Shown here: piece by piece, positions 45,318-54,587 of the stretch
Position numbering within the stretch: position 1 is the first letter of the stretch
How the letters are laid out: each line of letters begins with the position of its first letter
Assembly: GCF_015354315.1 (NCBI RefSeq)
Contig: NZ_JADKYY010000009.1
Span: 1-64,000 of the forward strand
Length of the DNA stretch: 64,000 bases
DNA from: Planobacterium oryzisoli
GTDB lineage: Bacteria > Bacteroidota > Bacteroidia > Flavobacteriales > Weeksellaceae
Direction: 5' to 3'
Notes under the pieces: generated by a model
What the model was told of the DNA's origin: nothing
Database searches by the model: none
The model's input: only the letters and a program-made list of their open reading frames with translations
Position numbers and translations under genes: made by a program

Positions 45318-45573
45318 ATTAAACTAAATTATAATTGTTATTTTTTTAATTTTTCGAGCGGTAAAATAAAGGCAAATTTTTTATTAATGCAAGTCTTTAA
45401 AGCATTCTTAATTATTTTTTTTCAATGTGAACCCGTGTTAACATTGTGAATTTCACAAAATATCAGTCTATTTTTGATAGGTGCACTGAGATATCTTAAA
45501 AAGAGTGACAAATTAAAAATCTGAGCAAGATATTTTGTTAAATCTTTAAAAAATAAAGGGTAAATCTCTGCGT
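45318..45573. other. Intergenic region leuS-exbB with a palindrome, no gene seen
   Basis: The longest gene-free stretch in the window. It is A/T-rich. It holds the palindrome at 45444-45458 and a nearby TGTGAA half-site (45426-45431). No convincing -7 box or leuS terminator is seen; the best -7 candidate reads TATTTTG on the minus strand (45455-45461), one T short of consensus and lying within the palindrome. Confidence 0.6.
45444..45458. promoter_or_regulatory. 15-bp palindrome TTGTGAA-T-TTCACAA (candidate operator for exb/ton)
   Basis: Perfect 7-base arms around one base. The core TGTGA...TCACA resembles CRP/FNR-family sites, but with a much shorter spacer than the usual six bases. It is 127 bases upstream of the exbB start. 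Confidence 0.4.
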
Positions 45574-48384
45574 TTAGATTACAATATTAATGATTTTTTT
45601 CGGAACGATGATGACCTTTTTAGCTGATTTTCCTCCTGTTTGGGCTTGTGTTCTATCGTCCTGAAATACGGCGTCCTGAATCTCTTCCATAGTGAAGGAC
45701 GCAGGCAGTTTTAGCTTAAAACGCATTTTGCCGTTAAAACTTACTGGATATTCAAAATCATCCTCTTCTAGGTAACTTTCGTTCAGCAAAGGAAATGGGG
45801 CATAATCTACCGATTCGTCTTTACCAAGAAGGGCCCACAATTCCTCACATACATGTGGAGCATAGGGAGATAAGAGCACCACAAATGGCTCAAGAATTTC
45901 CCTTGAAGTACATTGCATTTTACTCAGTTCATTGACGGCAATCATAAATTGAGAAATGGAAGTGTTGAAAGAGAAATTTTCCAGATCCCAATTGATTTTT
46001 TTGATTAGGGTATGAAGGACTTTCAACTCCTGCTTTTGCGCGGGCTGATCACTAACTGCAAATTCATCCCCAGTAAAGAATAGATTGTAAAACTTCTTTA
46101 AGAATCCATAAACCCCACTCAATCCCTGCGTGTTCCATGGTTTGCTTTGTTCCAAAGGTCCTAAAAACATTTCGTACATCCTTAGACAGTCTGCTCCATA
46201 CTGATCGCAAATTTCGTCCGGACTAACTACATTGAATTTGGATTTGGACATCTTCTCTACCTCTCTTTCAGTAATATATCTACCTTCCTCCAAGATAAAC
46301 TCTGCATTCTGGAATTCAGGGCGCCATTTCTTGAACGCCTCTGTGTCCAATTCATCGCCTCCTCCTTTAAGAAGTGATACATCCACATGCAGTCGCTGGG
46401 TCGAATACCCCTCAGTCAAACCTTTGCTTACGAATGTATTGGTACCTTCTATACGGAAAACAAAAGCACTCATTCCCAATATCATTCCTTGGTTTATTAC
46501 TTTTTTGAAAGGTTCGGTAAAATTAATATACCCGCGGTCGTTGAGAAACAGATTCCAGAAACGTGCATAGAGGAGATGCCCTGTGGCATGTTCACTACCA
46601 CCAATATACAAATCAACCGAACGCCAATACTCCACCGCAGTTTTGGAAAAAGCTTCAGTGTCATTTGAGGGATCCATATAGCGCAGAAAATACCACGAAC
46701 TTCCGGCCCAACCAGGCATTGTAGATAATTCCAATGGGAAAACATTAATTCCGTCCACTTCTTTTATAGGGACTATTTCCTGCAAATTCTCGTTCCAGGC
46801 AAACAGTTCCGCATTACCTAATGGAGGATCCCCGTCCGGCGTGGGCAGATATTTGTCCACTTCAGGCAATTCTAGAGGAAGAGCAGAAATCGGAAGCGTG
46901 TAGGGAATATCATCTTTATAATAAACAGGTACGGGCTCTCCCCAATAGCGCTGTCGGGAAAACACTGCGTCCCTTTGACGGAAATTAACACGCGCCTCTC
47001 CTTTGTTCTTCTCAGATAACTTGTCTATGACTGCATTTTTTGCTTCCTGAAAAGTTAGACCATTTAGAAAATCCGAGTTTTCACACACTGAATCTTTTGA
47101 GTCGTATGCTTCAAACTGTGTATCAGTGTCGGTGGCAATTACATTTGTGATGGGTAAATTAAATTTCTTTGCAAATCGATGGTCTCTTTCATCATGCGCA
47201 GGTACTGCCATAACAGCTCCTGTACCATATCCCATAAGCACGTAATCCGATATATATACAGGTAACCGAGTACCATTGAACGGATGAATTGCATAGGTGC
47301 CAGTAAATGCCCCTGTAACATTCTTTACGTCAGACATTCTATCCCTTTCGGTTTTCTGGGATGTCAGCTCCTTATACTGCTGTACATCCTGGGCATTGGC
47401 AGGCAATGTCAAATGATCTACTAGAGGATGCTCGGGCGCAATAACTAGAAAGGTAGCCCCAAATATTGTATCAGGGCGTGTGGTAAACACACTGATAGAT
47501 TCTTCACATTCAGTGTCAAAATGAACCGTGGCACCAATGGATTTTCCAATCCAATATTCCTGTGCATCCTTAAGAGGCTGCGGCCAATCTAAATTATTCA
47601 GACCTTCTAATAACCTCTCCGAATATGCAGTTATTCTCATTGACCACTGCATCATCTTCTTTTGCACCACTGGATAGCCTCCACGTTCGGATTTACCGTC
47701 CTTTATTTCGTCGTTTGCCAGCACCGTTCCTAATTCCGGACACCAGTTAACAAACGTTTCTGCTCTATAAGCAAGTCTATAATTTAGCAAAATATCCTGA
47801 CGGTCCTTTTCACTGGCATCTCTCCATTCCTGGGCACCAAATTCCAACACTTCACTTTGGTGGGCACGCAGTGCTTCAGTTCCGTACTTATCAAAATGGG
47901 CAACAAGGGTGGTTATGTGCTCGGCTTTGTCCGTATCTAGATTATACCAGGAGTTAAACAACTCAATAAATATCCATTGTGTCCATTTATAATAACTGGG
48001 ATCCGATGTCTTTATTTCTCTACTCCAGTCAAATGAAAAACCGATTCTTTTTAACTGCTGCTCGTAGCGCTGGATATTCTCCGCTGTAGTTTTTGCAGGA
48101 TGCTTCCCCGTTTGAATAGCGTATTGTTCTGCAGGAAGACCAAAGGAGTCATACCCTATCGGATGTAGTACATTAAACCCTTGATGTCTCTTATATCGGG
48201 CAATAATATCCGAAGCAATGTATCCAAGTGGATGACCTACATGCAATCCTGCACCAGAGGGATAGGGAAACATGTCCAGGACATAGTATTTCTCCTTTGT
48301 TGAAGTGTTCTCGCTTTTAAACGTTTGTTTTTCCTCCCAGAACTTCTGCCACTTTCGTTCAATTTTTAAATGATCGTAGAACAT
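45574..48384 (-). CDS. leuS: Leucyl-tRNA synthetase
   Basis: A 936-residue class I synthetase. The HIGH region is MFPYPSGAGLHVGHPLGY and the KMSKS loop is KMSKSKFNVVSPDEIC (about 711-726). The CP1 editing domain lies between, with GTGAVMAVPAHDERD containing the editing Asp. The C-terminal anticodon and tail domains end in IVPKKIINIVI. There is a TAnnTTTG box 32 bases upstream of the ATG, so it has its own promoter despite same-strand neighbours. Confidence 0.98.
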   Translation of the reverse strand: MFYDHLKIERKWQKFWEEKQTFKSENTSTKEKYYVLDMFPYPSGAGLHVGHPLGYIASDIIARYKRHQGFNVLHPIGYDSFGLPAEQYAIQTGKHPAKTTAENIQRYEQQLKRIGFSFDWSREIKTSDPSYYKWTQWIFIELFNSWYNLDTDKAEHITTLVAHFDKYGTEALRAHQSEVLEFGAQEWRDASEKDRQDILLNYRLAYRAETFVNWCPELGTVLANDEIKDGKSERGGYPVVQKKMMQWSMRITAYSERLLEGLNNLDWPQPLKDAQEYWIGKSIGATVHFDTECEESISVFTTRPDTIFGATFLVIAPEHPLVDHLTLPANAQDVQQYKELTSQKTERDRMSDVKNVTGAFTGTYAIHPFNGTRLPVYISDYVLMGYGTGAVMAVPAHDERDHRFAKKFNLPITNVIATDTDTQFEAYDSKDSVCENSDFLNGLTFQEAKNAVIDKLSEKNKGEARVNFRQRDAVFSRQRYWGEPVPVYYKDDIPYTLPISALPLELPEVDKYLPTPDGDPPLGNAELFAWNENLQEIVPIKEVDGINVFPLELSTMPGWAGSSWYFLRYMDPSNDTEAFSKTAVEYWRSVDLYIGGSEHATGHLLYARFWNLFLNDRGYINFTEPFKKVINQGMILGMSAFVFRIEGTNTFVSKGLTEGYSTQRLHVDVSLLKGGGDELDTEAFKKWRPEFQNAEFILEEGRYITEREVEKMSKSKFNVVSPDEICDQYGADCLRMYEMFLGPLEQSKPWNTQGLSGVYGFLKKFYNLFFTGDEFAVSDQPAQKQELKVLHTLIKKINWDLENFSFNTSISQFMIAVNELSKMQCTSREILEPFVVLLSPYAPHVCEELWALLGKDESVDYAPFPLLNESYLEEDDFEYPVSFNGKMRFKLKLPASFTMEEIQDAVFQDDRTQAQTGGKSAKKVIIVPKKIINIVI

Positions 48385-48416
48385 ATTATCGCTTTATCTT
48401 TTAGTATGAAATTTCG

Positions 48417-48424
48417 CAAATTTA
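48417..48424 (-). promoter_or_regulatory. -7 box for leuS
   Basis: The minus strand reads TAAATTTG, an exact match, 32 bases before the leuS ATG. Confidence 0.55.
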
Positions 48425-48471
48425 GGCTTTTTACTAATTAAAGTACTCCCTTGGCTTAGATAATACACGCT

Positions 48472-49725
48472 TTAAATACCATTGTTGTACCTTGCAATAA
48501 TATGCTCAACAATTCTCTTTGTGGCCTCAGGCTGGCTTTCAATGAAGGTATGTGCATTTTTTGAAATTTCTTCTCTCTTTTTGGAATCTTTAAGTAGCAT
48601 TTTAATATACGACGCCAATTTTTGCGTGGTCTCAAAACTTTGACCGCCACCTTGCTTAATAAGTGCATCCGCTTCAGGATTTTTAGTGTATTTGTTACCA
48701 AAAAGCGTGGGTATTCCAAAAACAGCTGCCTCAAGAATATTGTGTAATCCCTGTGAGTGGAAACCTCCACCCACTACTGCAATTTGAGCCCCCGCATATA
48801 AAGTTGATAGATATCCAATATTATCAACTACCAAGACTTCGGCCCGCTCTAATTTATCTTTATTTAAATATTTTGCTTGACTAAATAAAAGTGCATTAGG
48901 AAATTTAGCATATATCCTATCAACTCTTCTTAAGTCGTGTGGGGCAATTATAAGTTTGCATGGCGTTTTGGTCTGAAGAAGCATTTCCCCAACTTCTTCT
49001 TCTGCCTCCCAACTGCTCCCAAAAATAATAACGGGTAGCTCGGTTGCGAAGCTAGAAACAAAATCCGGTACTACAGCAACCGAAGCACGCTCGCGTACAC
49101 GATCAAAGCGCGTATCCCCTGCTATGGACGATTGGGATAGACCGATAGTGCGGGCCAGTGCATAGGAGTGCTTATTTTGGTGAAAGAACCACGATACGTT
49201 CTCTTTGAGCTGCTTGCGAAACCAATTACCATAAGGCTTAAAGAATATCTGTCGTTCGTAAAAGTAAGAGGATATAACATAAACAGGAACGCTCTTCTTT
49301 GCAAGTTCAGAAAGGAGATTATACCAAAATTCGTATTTAACACTGATAAATAAGACTGTATTAAAGCAACTGACAAAGTCTTTAATTTCTCTTGTGGTAT
49401 CAAAAGGCAAATAACATACTACATCCGCCAGACGATCTCGTCGCACTACATTATCGTACCCAGAAGGGGAGAAAAAGGTGATAAGAATCTTGTGGTCAGA
49501 AAAAGTTTGCGCTAGTTTTTTTAATACAGGCAAACCCTGTTCATATTCACCCAAACTAGCAGCATGCATCCAAATCACTTTATCTTTAAGTGTAAATGCT
49601 TCCCTCACTTTTACATAACTCTGGCGGCGACCCGCAAGACCACGTTTTAATTTAAACTGAAAAAAAGCACCTAAGCGAAAAAATAATCGCAGTGCTTGAA
49701 TGGCCAGATTATATATAAATTTCAT
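48472..49725 (-). CDS. waaA: 3-deoxy-D-manno-octulosonic acid (Kdo) transferase
   Basis: A 417-residue inner-membrane GT30 enzyme that adds Kdo to lipid IVA. An N-terminal helix anchor (about 1-20) is followed by VIWMHAASLGEYEQGLPVL, the conserved HAASxGE segment with catalytic Glu. Then ISVKYEFWYNLL and AGDTRFDRV, and the C-terminal domain with IFGSSWEAEEEVGE, LIIAPHDLRRV and AVVGGGFHSQGLHNILE. It follows the NlpC/P60-like gene by 13 bases. lpxB elsewhere in the window belongs to the same lipid A pathway. Confidence 0.94.
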   Translation of the reverse strand: MKFIYNLAIQALRLFFRLGAFFQFKLKRGLAGRRQSYVKVREAFTLKDKVIWMHAASLGEYEQGLPVLKKLAQTFSDHKILITFFSPSGYDNVVRRDRLADVVCYLPFDTTREIKDFVSCFNTVLFISVKYEFWYNLLSELAKKSVPVYVISSYFYERQIFFKPYGNWFRKQLKENVSWFFHQNKHSYALARTIGLSQSSIAGDTRFDRVRERASVAVVPDFVSSFATELPVIIFGSSWEAEEEVGEMLLQTKTPCKLIIAPHDLRRVDRIYAKFPNALLFSQAKYLNKDKLERAEVLVVDNIGYLSTLYAGAQIAVVGGGFHSQGLHNILEAAVFGIPTLFGNKYTKNPEADALIKQGGGQSFETTQKLASYIKMLLKDSKKREEISKNAHTFIESQPEATKRIVEHIIARYNNGI

Positions 49726-49738
49726 TTTTTAGGGTGCA

Positions 49739-50437
49739 CTATATTTGTATTGCAAAACGCAATTTGTGCGTATGGCGGCCCATTGCGTCACTAAAAATAC
49801 CCGCATTATCTAATCGGTCTATTTTCACCACTCCATCTACATGCACTATCAATTCAGAACTGATTAAGATGCCTACATGGTTAATCCGGCCGTCGGAGTC
49901 CTCAAAAAAAGCCATATCCCCAGGTTGTGCCTCTGCCAAAAAAGTATAGGGATGTCCTATCATTGCCTGCTGGGGCACATTCCGTGGAATTGATTTTCCA
50001 TGCACTTTGTATACAAGCTGCACAAATGCCGCAGAATCTATTCCAAACGCGCTTCGGCCTCCTGTTAATTCGGGAACCTGCAATAGTTCTTTAGCGGTAT
50101 CCACAATAGTACGTTCCCGACTATCTATAGTTCCAGCGAATGAATTCGTAGAGGGCTCCGACCCCATACTTAGCAGTAAATCCCCATTTGCTGTTTTTAG
50201 CGAAACATATTTATCGTGAATCATCTCCCTGACATGCGGGATTTCAGATTTAACAAGCTGCGAAGACAATACCCACCCTGGGGTTCCGTCAAACAAATGT
50301 GTACCGTAGGCCCAACGACCTTCCAGCTGCTCCACAGCAAATTTTTCTCCATACAGAAGCTGAGTAATGAGCGGCGATTCATCCGTTGGCTCAAGTTTCA
50401 TGGAAGCAACACTTACATTGCAATAACTAGCGTTCAT
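49739..50437 (-). CDS. NlpC/P60-like (C40) protein with SH3-like domain; catalytic Cys replaced by Ser
   Basis: About 232 residues. N-terminal SH3-like folds (about 1-100, SLKTANGDLLL region included) are followed by an NlpC/P60 domain (about 108-230). Active homologues have GIDCSGFxQ with the nucleophilic Cys; here it reads FGIDSAAFVQLVYKVHG, with Ser135 at the nucleophile position. The catalytic His187 (GRINHVGILI) and the third residue His199 (IVHVDGVVK) remain. The codon is plainly TCT. The protein may be a binding module, or use Ser, or be inactive. Start ATG at 50437 rather than the TTG 9 bases upstream. No signal peptide is visible. It sits between the O-methyltransferase and waaA. Confidence 0.85.
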   Translation of the reverse strand: MNASYCNVSVASMKLEPTDESPLITQLLYGEKFAVEQLEGRWAYGTHLFDGTPGWVLSSQLVKSEIPHVREMIHDKYVSLKTANGDLLLSMGSEPSTNSFAGTIDSRERTIVDTAKELLQVPELTGGRSAFGIDSAAFVQLVYKVHGKSIPRNVPQQAMIGHPYTFLAEAQPGDMAFFEDSDGRINHVGILISSELIVHVDGVVKIDRLDNAGIFSDAMGRHTHKLRFAIQI

Positions 50438-50449
50438 CTGGTACAATCT

Positions 50450-51097
50450 CTATTTTCGACGAAGTAAATTTATTCCGTCACGTAATGGTAAAATCACATT
50501 ATCGAAGTGGGAATCTTTGCTAACAGCAGCGTTCAACTCTTGAATTGCCCGGGTGGATTCCAGTTTGGGTTTTTCCTCCAAAACCTTCCCATACCAAAGT
50601 ACATTATCAAACAACAAAACAGAACCTGAATGTGTTAATGGCTTTAGAAGTTGGAAATAATTGAGATAATTCTCTTTGTCCGCATCTATAAAAACCAAAT
50701 CGAATTTTGTCTCAATATTTTGCAAGTAATTCATTGCATTGGTTTTCTTGAACTCGATATGATTACGGTATTCAGATTCATGAAAGTATTTTTCAGCGAT
50801 TAGCGCAGTATCCTCATTTTTATCCAAAGTAGTAATTTTACCAGCAGACGCGAGCCCTTCCGCAAGACATAGTGTAGAATATCCTGTAAAGGTTCCAATT
50901 TCCAAAATACTGGAAGGCGCTAGAATCTTGGAAATAAGAGATAATAGCCTGCCCTGTAAATACCCCGAAATCATGTGGGGCTGCGTTGTCTTCTGATAGG
51001 TTTCCTTCCGAAGTCTCTTTAGTATATCTGGTTCTGCAGAGGCATGCGATTCTAAATACCTGTCCATATCCGGCAATTGCTCTTCAAAAAAACTCAT
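50450..51097 (-). CDS. SAM-dependent O-methyltransferase (caffeoyl-CoA/catechol type fold)
   Basis: A 215-residue class I methyltransferase of the O-methyltransferase-3 family. SAM motifs are SILEIGTFTGYSTLCLAEGL and KFDLVFIDADKENYLNYFQL, with VLLFDNVLWYGKVL contributing metal-binding Asp. The substrate is unknown; in this family it is often a catechol-like or tRNA substrate. The ATG at 51097 is used because the upstream TTG-started extension overlaps a -7 box. It leads the group O-MT, NlpC/P60-like, waaA. Confidence 0.88.
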   Translation of the reverse strand: MSFFEEQLPDMDRYLESHASAEPDILKRLRKETYQKTTQPHMISGYLQGRLLSLISKILAPSSILEIGTFTGYSTLCLAEGLASAGKITTLDKNEDTALIAEKYFHESEYRNHIEFKKTNAMNYLQNIETKFDLVFIDADKENYLNYFQLLKPLTHSGSVLLFDNVLWYGKVLEEKPKLESTRAIQELNAAVSKDSHFDNVILPLRDGINLLRRK

Positions 51098-51112
51098 TTG
51101 GGTTGTTTTGGT

Positions 51113-51120
51113 CAAAATTA
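51113..51120 (-). promoter_or_regulatory. -7 box for the O-methyltransferase
   Basis: The minus strand reads TAATTTTG, an exact match, 15 bases before the ATG at 51097. Confidence 0.55.
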
Positions 51121-51182
51121 GTTAATTTTTTATTGCTCTATGACGCTCGGTCACCCATTATCTAATTTGGTGAAATACATTG

Positions 51183-51190
51183 TATCTTTG
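51183..51190 (+). promoter_or_regulatory. -7 box for tilS
   Basis: TATCTTTG matches TAnnTTTG, 16 bases before the ATG at 51207. A TTG at 51167-51169 could be the -33, though slightly close. Confidence 0.5.
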
Positions 51191-51206
51191 TATAGAAATT
51201 AATTCC

Positions 51207-52520
51207 ATGCTCAATTCTCCCAATTTCCTTACGGCTATAAGCAGTCTCGATCCGGTGTGGAAGGACCATACTTTTCTATTGGCGTTAAGCGGAGGGTCGG
51301 ATTCCATGGCGCTTGCTCATTTATTTAAGAACATTGGAGCTAAGTTTCAAATAGCACATGTTAATTATAAGCTTCGGAACATCGAATCCGAGAAAGACCA
51401 GCAGGTGGTCGAGAACTTCTGCACTAAGCATAATATAAATTTCCACTTACGCGAAATAGCAGATTCCGAAAAGCCATTGAATAGCTCTATTCAAATATGG
51501 GCAAGAGAGCTGCGCTACGACTATTTTAAAGATGTATTAAAACGGCAAGGCTTGGATTTTATCGTTACCGCACACCATCTGAACGATCAACTAGAGACTT
51601 TCATAATAAATTTGACCCGTGGGACTGGACTAAAAGGACTTTGTGGGATTCCCGCAGCACGGGAGAACATTCTCAGGCCCCTTCTTAACTTTACCAAAGA
51701 CGACATTTACCTTTATGTTCGTACAGAAGGAATTGAATTTCGCGAAGATCTTTCCAACCAAAAAAACACCTACCTACGAAACAGGGTGCGCAACAAAATA
51801 ATCCCTGAATTAGTGAACTTAAGTACGCACTTTTACCAGAGTTTTACAGAGACAATCAATATACTCAATCAGCATCAAAACTTCATTGACGAACATGCAA
51901 CCCAAGTTTTAAGGGATATAACGCTTGAGTCTGGCGCAAGGCACATTGTATTTGACCGGGCTAAATTCGACAGTCAACATTCTCTTTTGCAGAGAGAAAT
52001 CCTACTTAAGTTAGGGTTTCCAGAATCCGTGGAACATCAAAAAATCATCAGCGCGGAATCTGGTAGCATATTTAGCAACAAGGAATTTATACTGGTAAAA
52101 GAAAGCGCACATTACACCTATTACCACCGCTCAATTGAAAATACTGCACCGGTTCAAACTTGGGAAGCACAGGTTATTGACGGAAAAATTGTAGTACCTG
52201 ATGCAGTTCTTAACGAATCGTTGGAACTTGGCTCTTGCCAATGGACAATTGACTTAAAGAAATCCCATACACCCTTAAGGTTTAGAAGGATCCAAGCCTC
52301 CGACCGCATATTTCCTATTGGAATGAGTGGCTCCAAAAACGCAACAAAATTCTTAAAGGATAAAAAAATCCCTATTTTAGCGCGGTCAAAATATTGGGTC
52401 TTGATAGATCAAAAGGAACAAATCATTGGAATCGTACCCCTCCAACAAGACCGACGGTTTTTGGCCCTCGAGAGTTCGGAGGCGGTCGCTTTACAAATTA
52501 CCCCTAAAAATGAAGATTAA
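51207..52520 (+). CDS. tilS: tRNA(Ile)-lysidine synthase
   Basis: A 437-residue PP-loop ATPase that converts the wobble C34 of tRNA-Ile(CAU) to lysidine, switching decoding to AUA. The PP-loop is LALSGGSDSMALAHLF (SGGSDS at 28-33). Conserved segments ARELRYDYF, TAHHLNDQLETFIINLTRGT and GLKGL follow. A C-terminal TilS domain (about 360-437) is present. A TTG at 51180 would add nine residues, but a -7 box sits there, so the ATG at 51207 is used. It overlaps dsbD by 11 bases. Confidence 0.95.
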   Translation: MLNSPNFLTAISSLDPVWKDHTFLLALSGGSDSMALAHLFKNIGAKFQIAHVNYKLRNIESEKDQQVVENFCTKHNINFHLREIADSEKPLNSSIQIWARELRYDYFKDVLKRQGLDFIVTAHHLNDQLETFIINLTRGTGLKGLCGIPAARENILRPLLNFTKDDIYLYVRTEGIEFREDLSNQKNTYLRNRVRNKIIPELVNLSTHFYQSFTETINILNQHQNFIDEHATQVLRDITLESGARHIVFDRAKFDSQHSLLQREILLKLGFPESVEHQKIISAESGSIFSNKEFILVKESAHYTYYHRSIENTAPVQTWEAQVIDGKIVVPDAVLNESLELGSCQWTIDLKKSHTPLRFRRIQASDRIFPIGMSGSKNATKFLKDKKIPILARSKYWVLIDQKEQIIGIVPLQQDRRFLALESSEAVALQITPKNED

Positions 52521-54582
52521 ATCACTACTATTATTCCTACTTTGTATATTCTCTTTTAGCACTGGCCAGATTAAAGATCCTGTAAAACTCAGTCTTGAAA
52601 TCGCTACACTTGGCACCAACGAATATGAGGCTACTATCACAGCAGTACTCGAGCCCGGTTGGCATATTTATTCAAAAGATCTCCCTCCCGACTCTGGTAT
52701 TCCTACTGAAATGCTCCTTAGTTCGGCACAAGGAATCGAGAAAATCGGAAGTGTACGTGAAGTAGGTAAAAAGATAGATGAATTCAGTGAGGCTTTCGGA
52801 GTACAAATTGTATACTACTCCAAGAAAGCGCTTTTTAAGCAAAAGTTTCGCCTTAAAACCCCAGACAAACCCGCAGAGATTGCAGTAGAGTTCACCTACC
52901 AAACCTGCAACGATAGGGTCTGTTTAGCTCCTAATACCATTGAATTCGAACGAAAAATTGCCGTGGTTTCGAAACCAGAACTAGACGTGGAACCGGCAAC
53001 TGCGGAAACTAAAGCTGATAGTTTCGTTACCCCTATAGACTCCACTGTAGTATCTGCCTTGCCGGCAGATAGTGTAAACCTCTCGGCCGAAAAACTAGAT
53101 CCCCGTCAATTAAAAATAGCCTCGTTAGATTTTCAAAAGCCTCTCACGGATTGCGGTGAGGCGCCAAGGGAACACAACGAAAATTATTGGTCGTATCTGC
53201 TATTAGGACTTCTTGGTGGATTCATAGCTCTTTTAACACCTTGTGTATTTCCGATGATTCCTTTGACAGTATCCTACTTTACAAAGAGTTCAATGGACAA
53301 AAATAAGGGGAAAAGGGACGCTATTCTTTACGGACTTTTCATTCTACTAATCTTTGTGCTTTTAAGCATTCCCTTTCACGTGGTCGACGGAATAGCTGGA
53401 AATATTTTTAATGAGATTTCCACTTCGGTTTGGCTAAACCTTGTCTTTTTCATAGTATTTATTGCTTTTGCTTTAAGTTTCTTCGGATATTACGATATCA
53501 CACTTCCTAGTTCCATAGCTAACAGATCTTCCAAGGCAGAGCAAGCTGGTGGTCTGATTGGCATCTTCTTTATGGCACTTACCCTGGTCATTGTCTCATT
53601 CTCTTGTACTGGACCCATTTTAGGCAGCTTACTAGGTAGTGCGGTAACCGGATCCTCGGATGTTCCGATGCTACTCACCTTTGCATTAACTGGTTTTGGC
53701 CTCTCCTGGGCCTTGGTATTTGGTCTACTGGCTTTATTCCCTCAAGCTCTACAAAATTTACCAAAGTCAGGAGGTTGGATGAATACAGTAAAAGTATCAC
53801 TTGGGTTTATTGAGCTTGCACTTGCTCTAAAATTCCTGTCAAAGGCAGACTTGGTATCAAAAACGTTCTTTCTCAAGCGCGAACTATTCATTGTATTATG
53901 GATTTTGATTGCACTGGGTTTACTCTTGTACCTATTTGGAATCATAAGGTTTCCACACGACGACAAAAAACAAAAAATCTCGGCGCCCCGTAAAGCAATG
54001 GGTGTGCTGGTATTTGGTTTTATCATTTACTTGGTGCAGGGTCTTTTTCCTGCAGAGAGACCGAAATTGCAGTTACTTTCAGGGATTCTACCTCCACTTA
54101 ATGTAAGTTACACGCATAATCCAGAAGATGGGATACTTGGAATGCATCCCATCCATGATTTCTTTGAGGCATTAGAGGTCGCTAAGAAAGAGAACAAACC
54201 CGTTTTGATAGACTTTACTGGTTATGGCTGTGAGAACTGTCGAAAAATGGAAGAATTTGTATGGAGCGAGCCCGATATACTTCCAATACTACAAAATGAT
54301 GTTATCCTTGCTTCACTTTATGTTGATGATAAAGAAGCACTACCTGAAAGTGAACAGTTTCGTGTAGACATGGGTGAAGGCCAAATGAAAAGGATTAAGA
54401 CGATTGGTGACCGTTGGAGTATGTTTCAGCAAATTAATTTCAATAACAATTCACAACCGCACTACGTGCTAGTAACCCCAGAAGGTAAGGTAATCAATCA
54501 TCCGGTATCGGGATATATGTCTAAGGAAGAATTTAAGCGCTTTTTAGATTGCGGTATAGGTTACTTTAAAAATAAAGAATAG
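52510..54582 (+). CDS. dsbD: Thiol:disulfide interchange protein DsbD
   Basis: A 690-residue inner-membrane reductant shuttle. The signal peptide is MKIKSLLLFLLCIFSFSTGQ. The N-terminal periplasmic DsbD-alpha domain (about 20-160) has YQTCNDRVCLAP with its Cys pair. The membrane core carries the pair Cys245 (LLTPCVFPMIPL) and Cys366 (SFSCTGPILG). The C-terminal thioredoxin domain has CxxC at Cys574/Cys577 (YGCENCRKMEEF). All three redox pairs are present. It begins inside the tilS end (11-base overlap), and an alpha/beta hydrolase follows 5 bases on. Confidence 0.94.
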   Translation: MKIKSLLLFLLCIFSFSTGQIKDPVKLSLEIATLGTNEYEATITAVLEPGWHIYSKDLPPDSGIPTEMLLSSAQGIEKIGSVREVGKKIDEFSEAFGVQIVYYSKKALFKQKFRLKTPDKPAEIAVEFTYQTCNDRVCLAPNTIEFERKIAVVSKPELDVEPATAETKADSFVTPIDSTVVSALPADSVNLSAEKLDPRQLKIASLDFQKPLTDCGEAPREHNENYWSYLLLGLLGGFIALLTPCVFPMIPLTVSYFTKSSMDKNKGKRDAILYGLFILLIFVLLSIPFHVVDGIAGNIFNEISTSVWLNLVFFIVFIAFALSFFGYYDITLPSSIANRSSKAEQAGGLIGIFFMALTLVIVSFSCTGPILGSLLGSAVTGSSDVPMLLTFALTGFGLSWALVFGLLALFPQALQNLPKSGGWMNTVKVSLGFIELALALKFLSKADLVSKTFFLKRELFIVLWILIALGLLLYLFGIIRFPHDDKKQKISAPRKAMGVLVFGFIIYLVQGLFPAERPKLQLLSGILPPLNVSYTHNPEDGILGMHPIHDFFEALEVAKKENKPVLIDFTGYGCENCRKMEEFVWSEPDILPILQNDVILASLYVDDKEALPESEQFRVDMGEGQMKRIKTIGDRWSMFQQINFNNNSQPHYVLVTPEGKVINHPVSGYMSKEEFKRFLDCGIGYFKNKE

Positions 54583-54587
54583 TCGGT

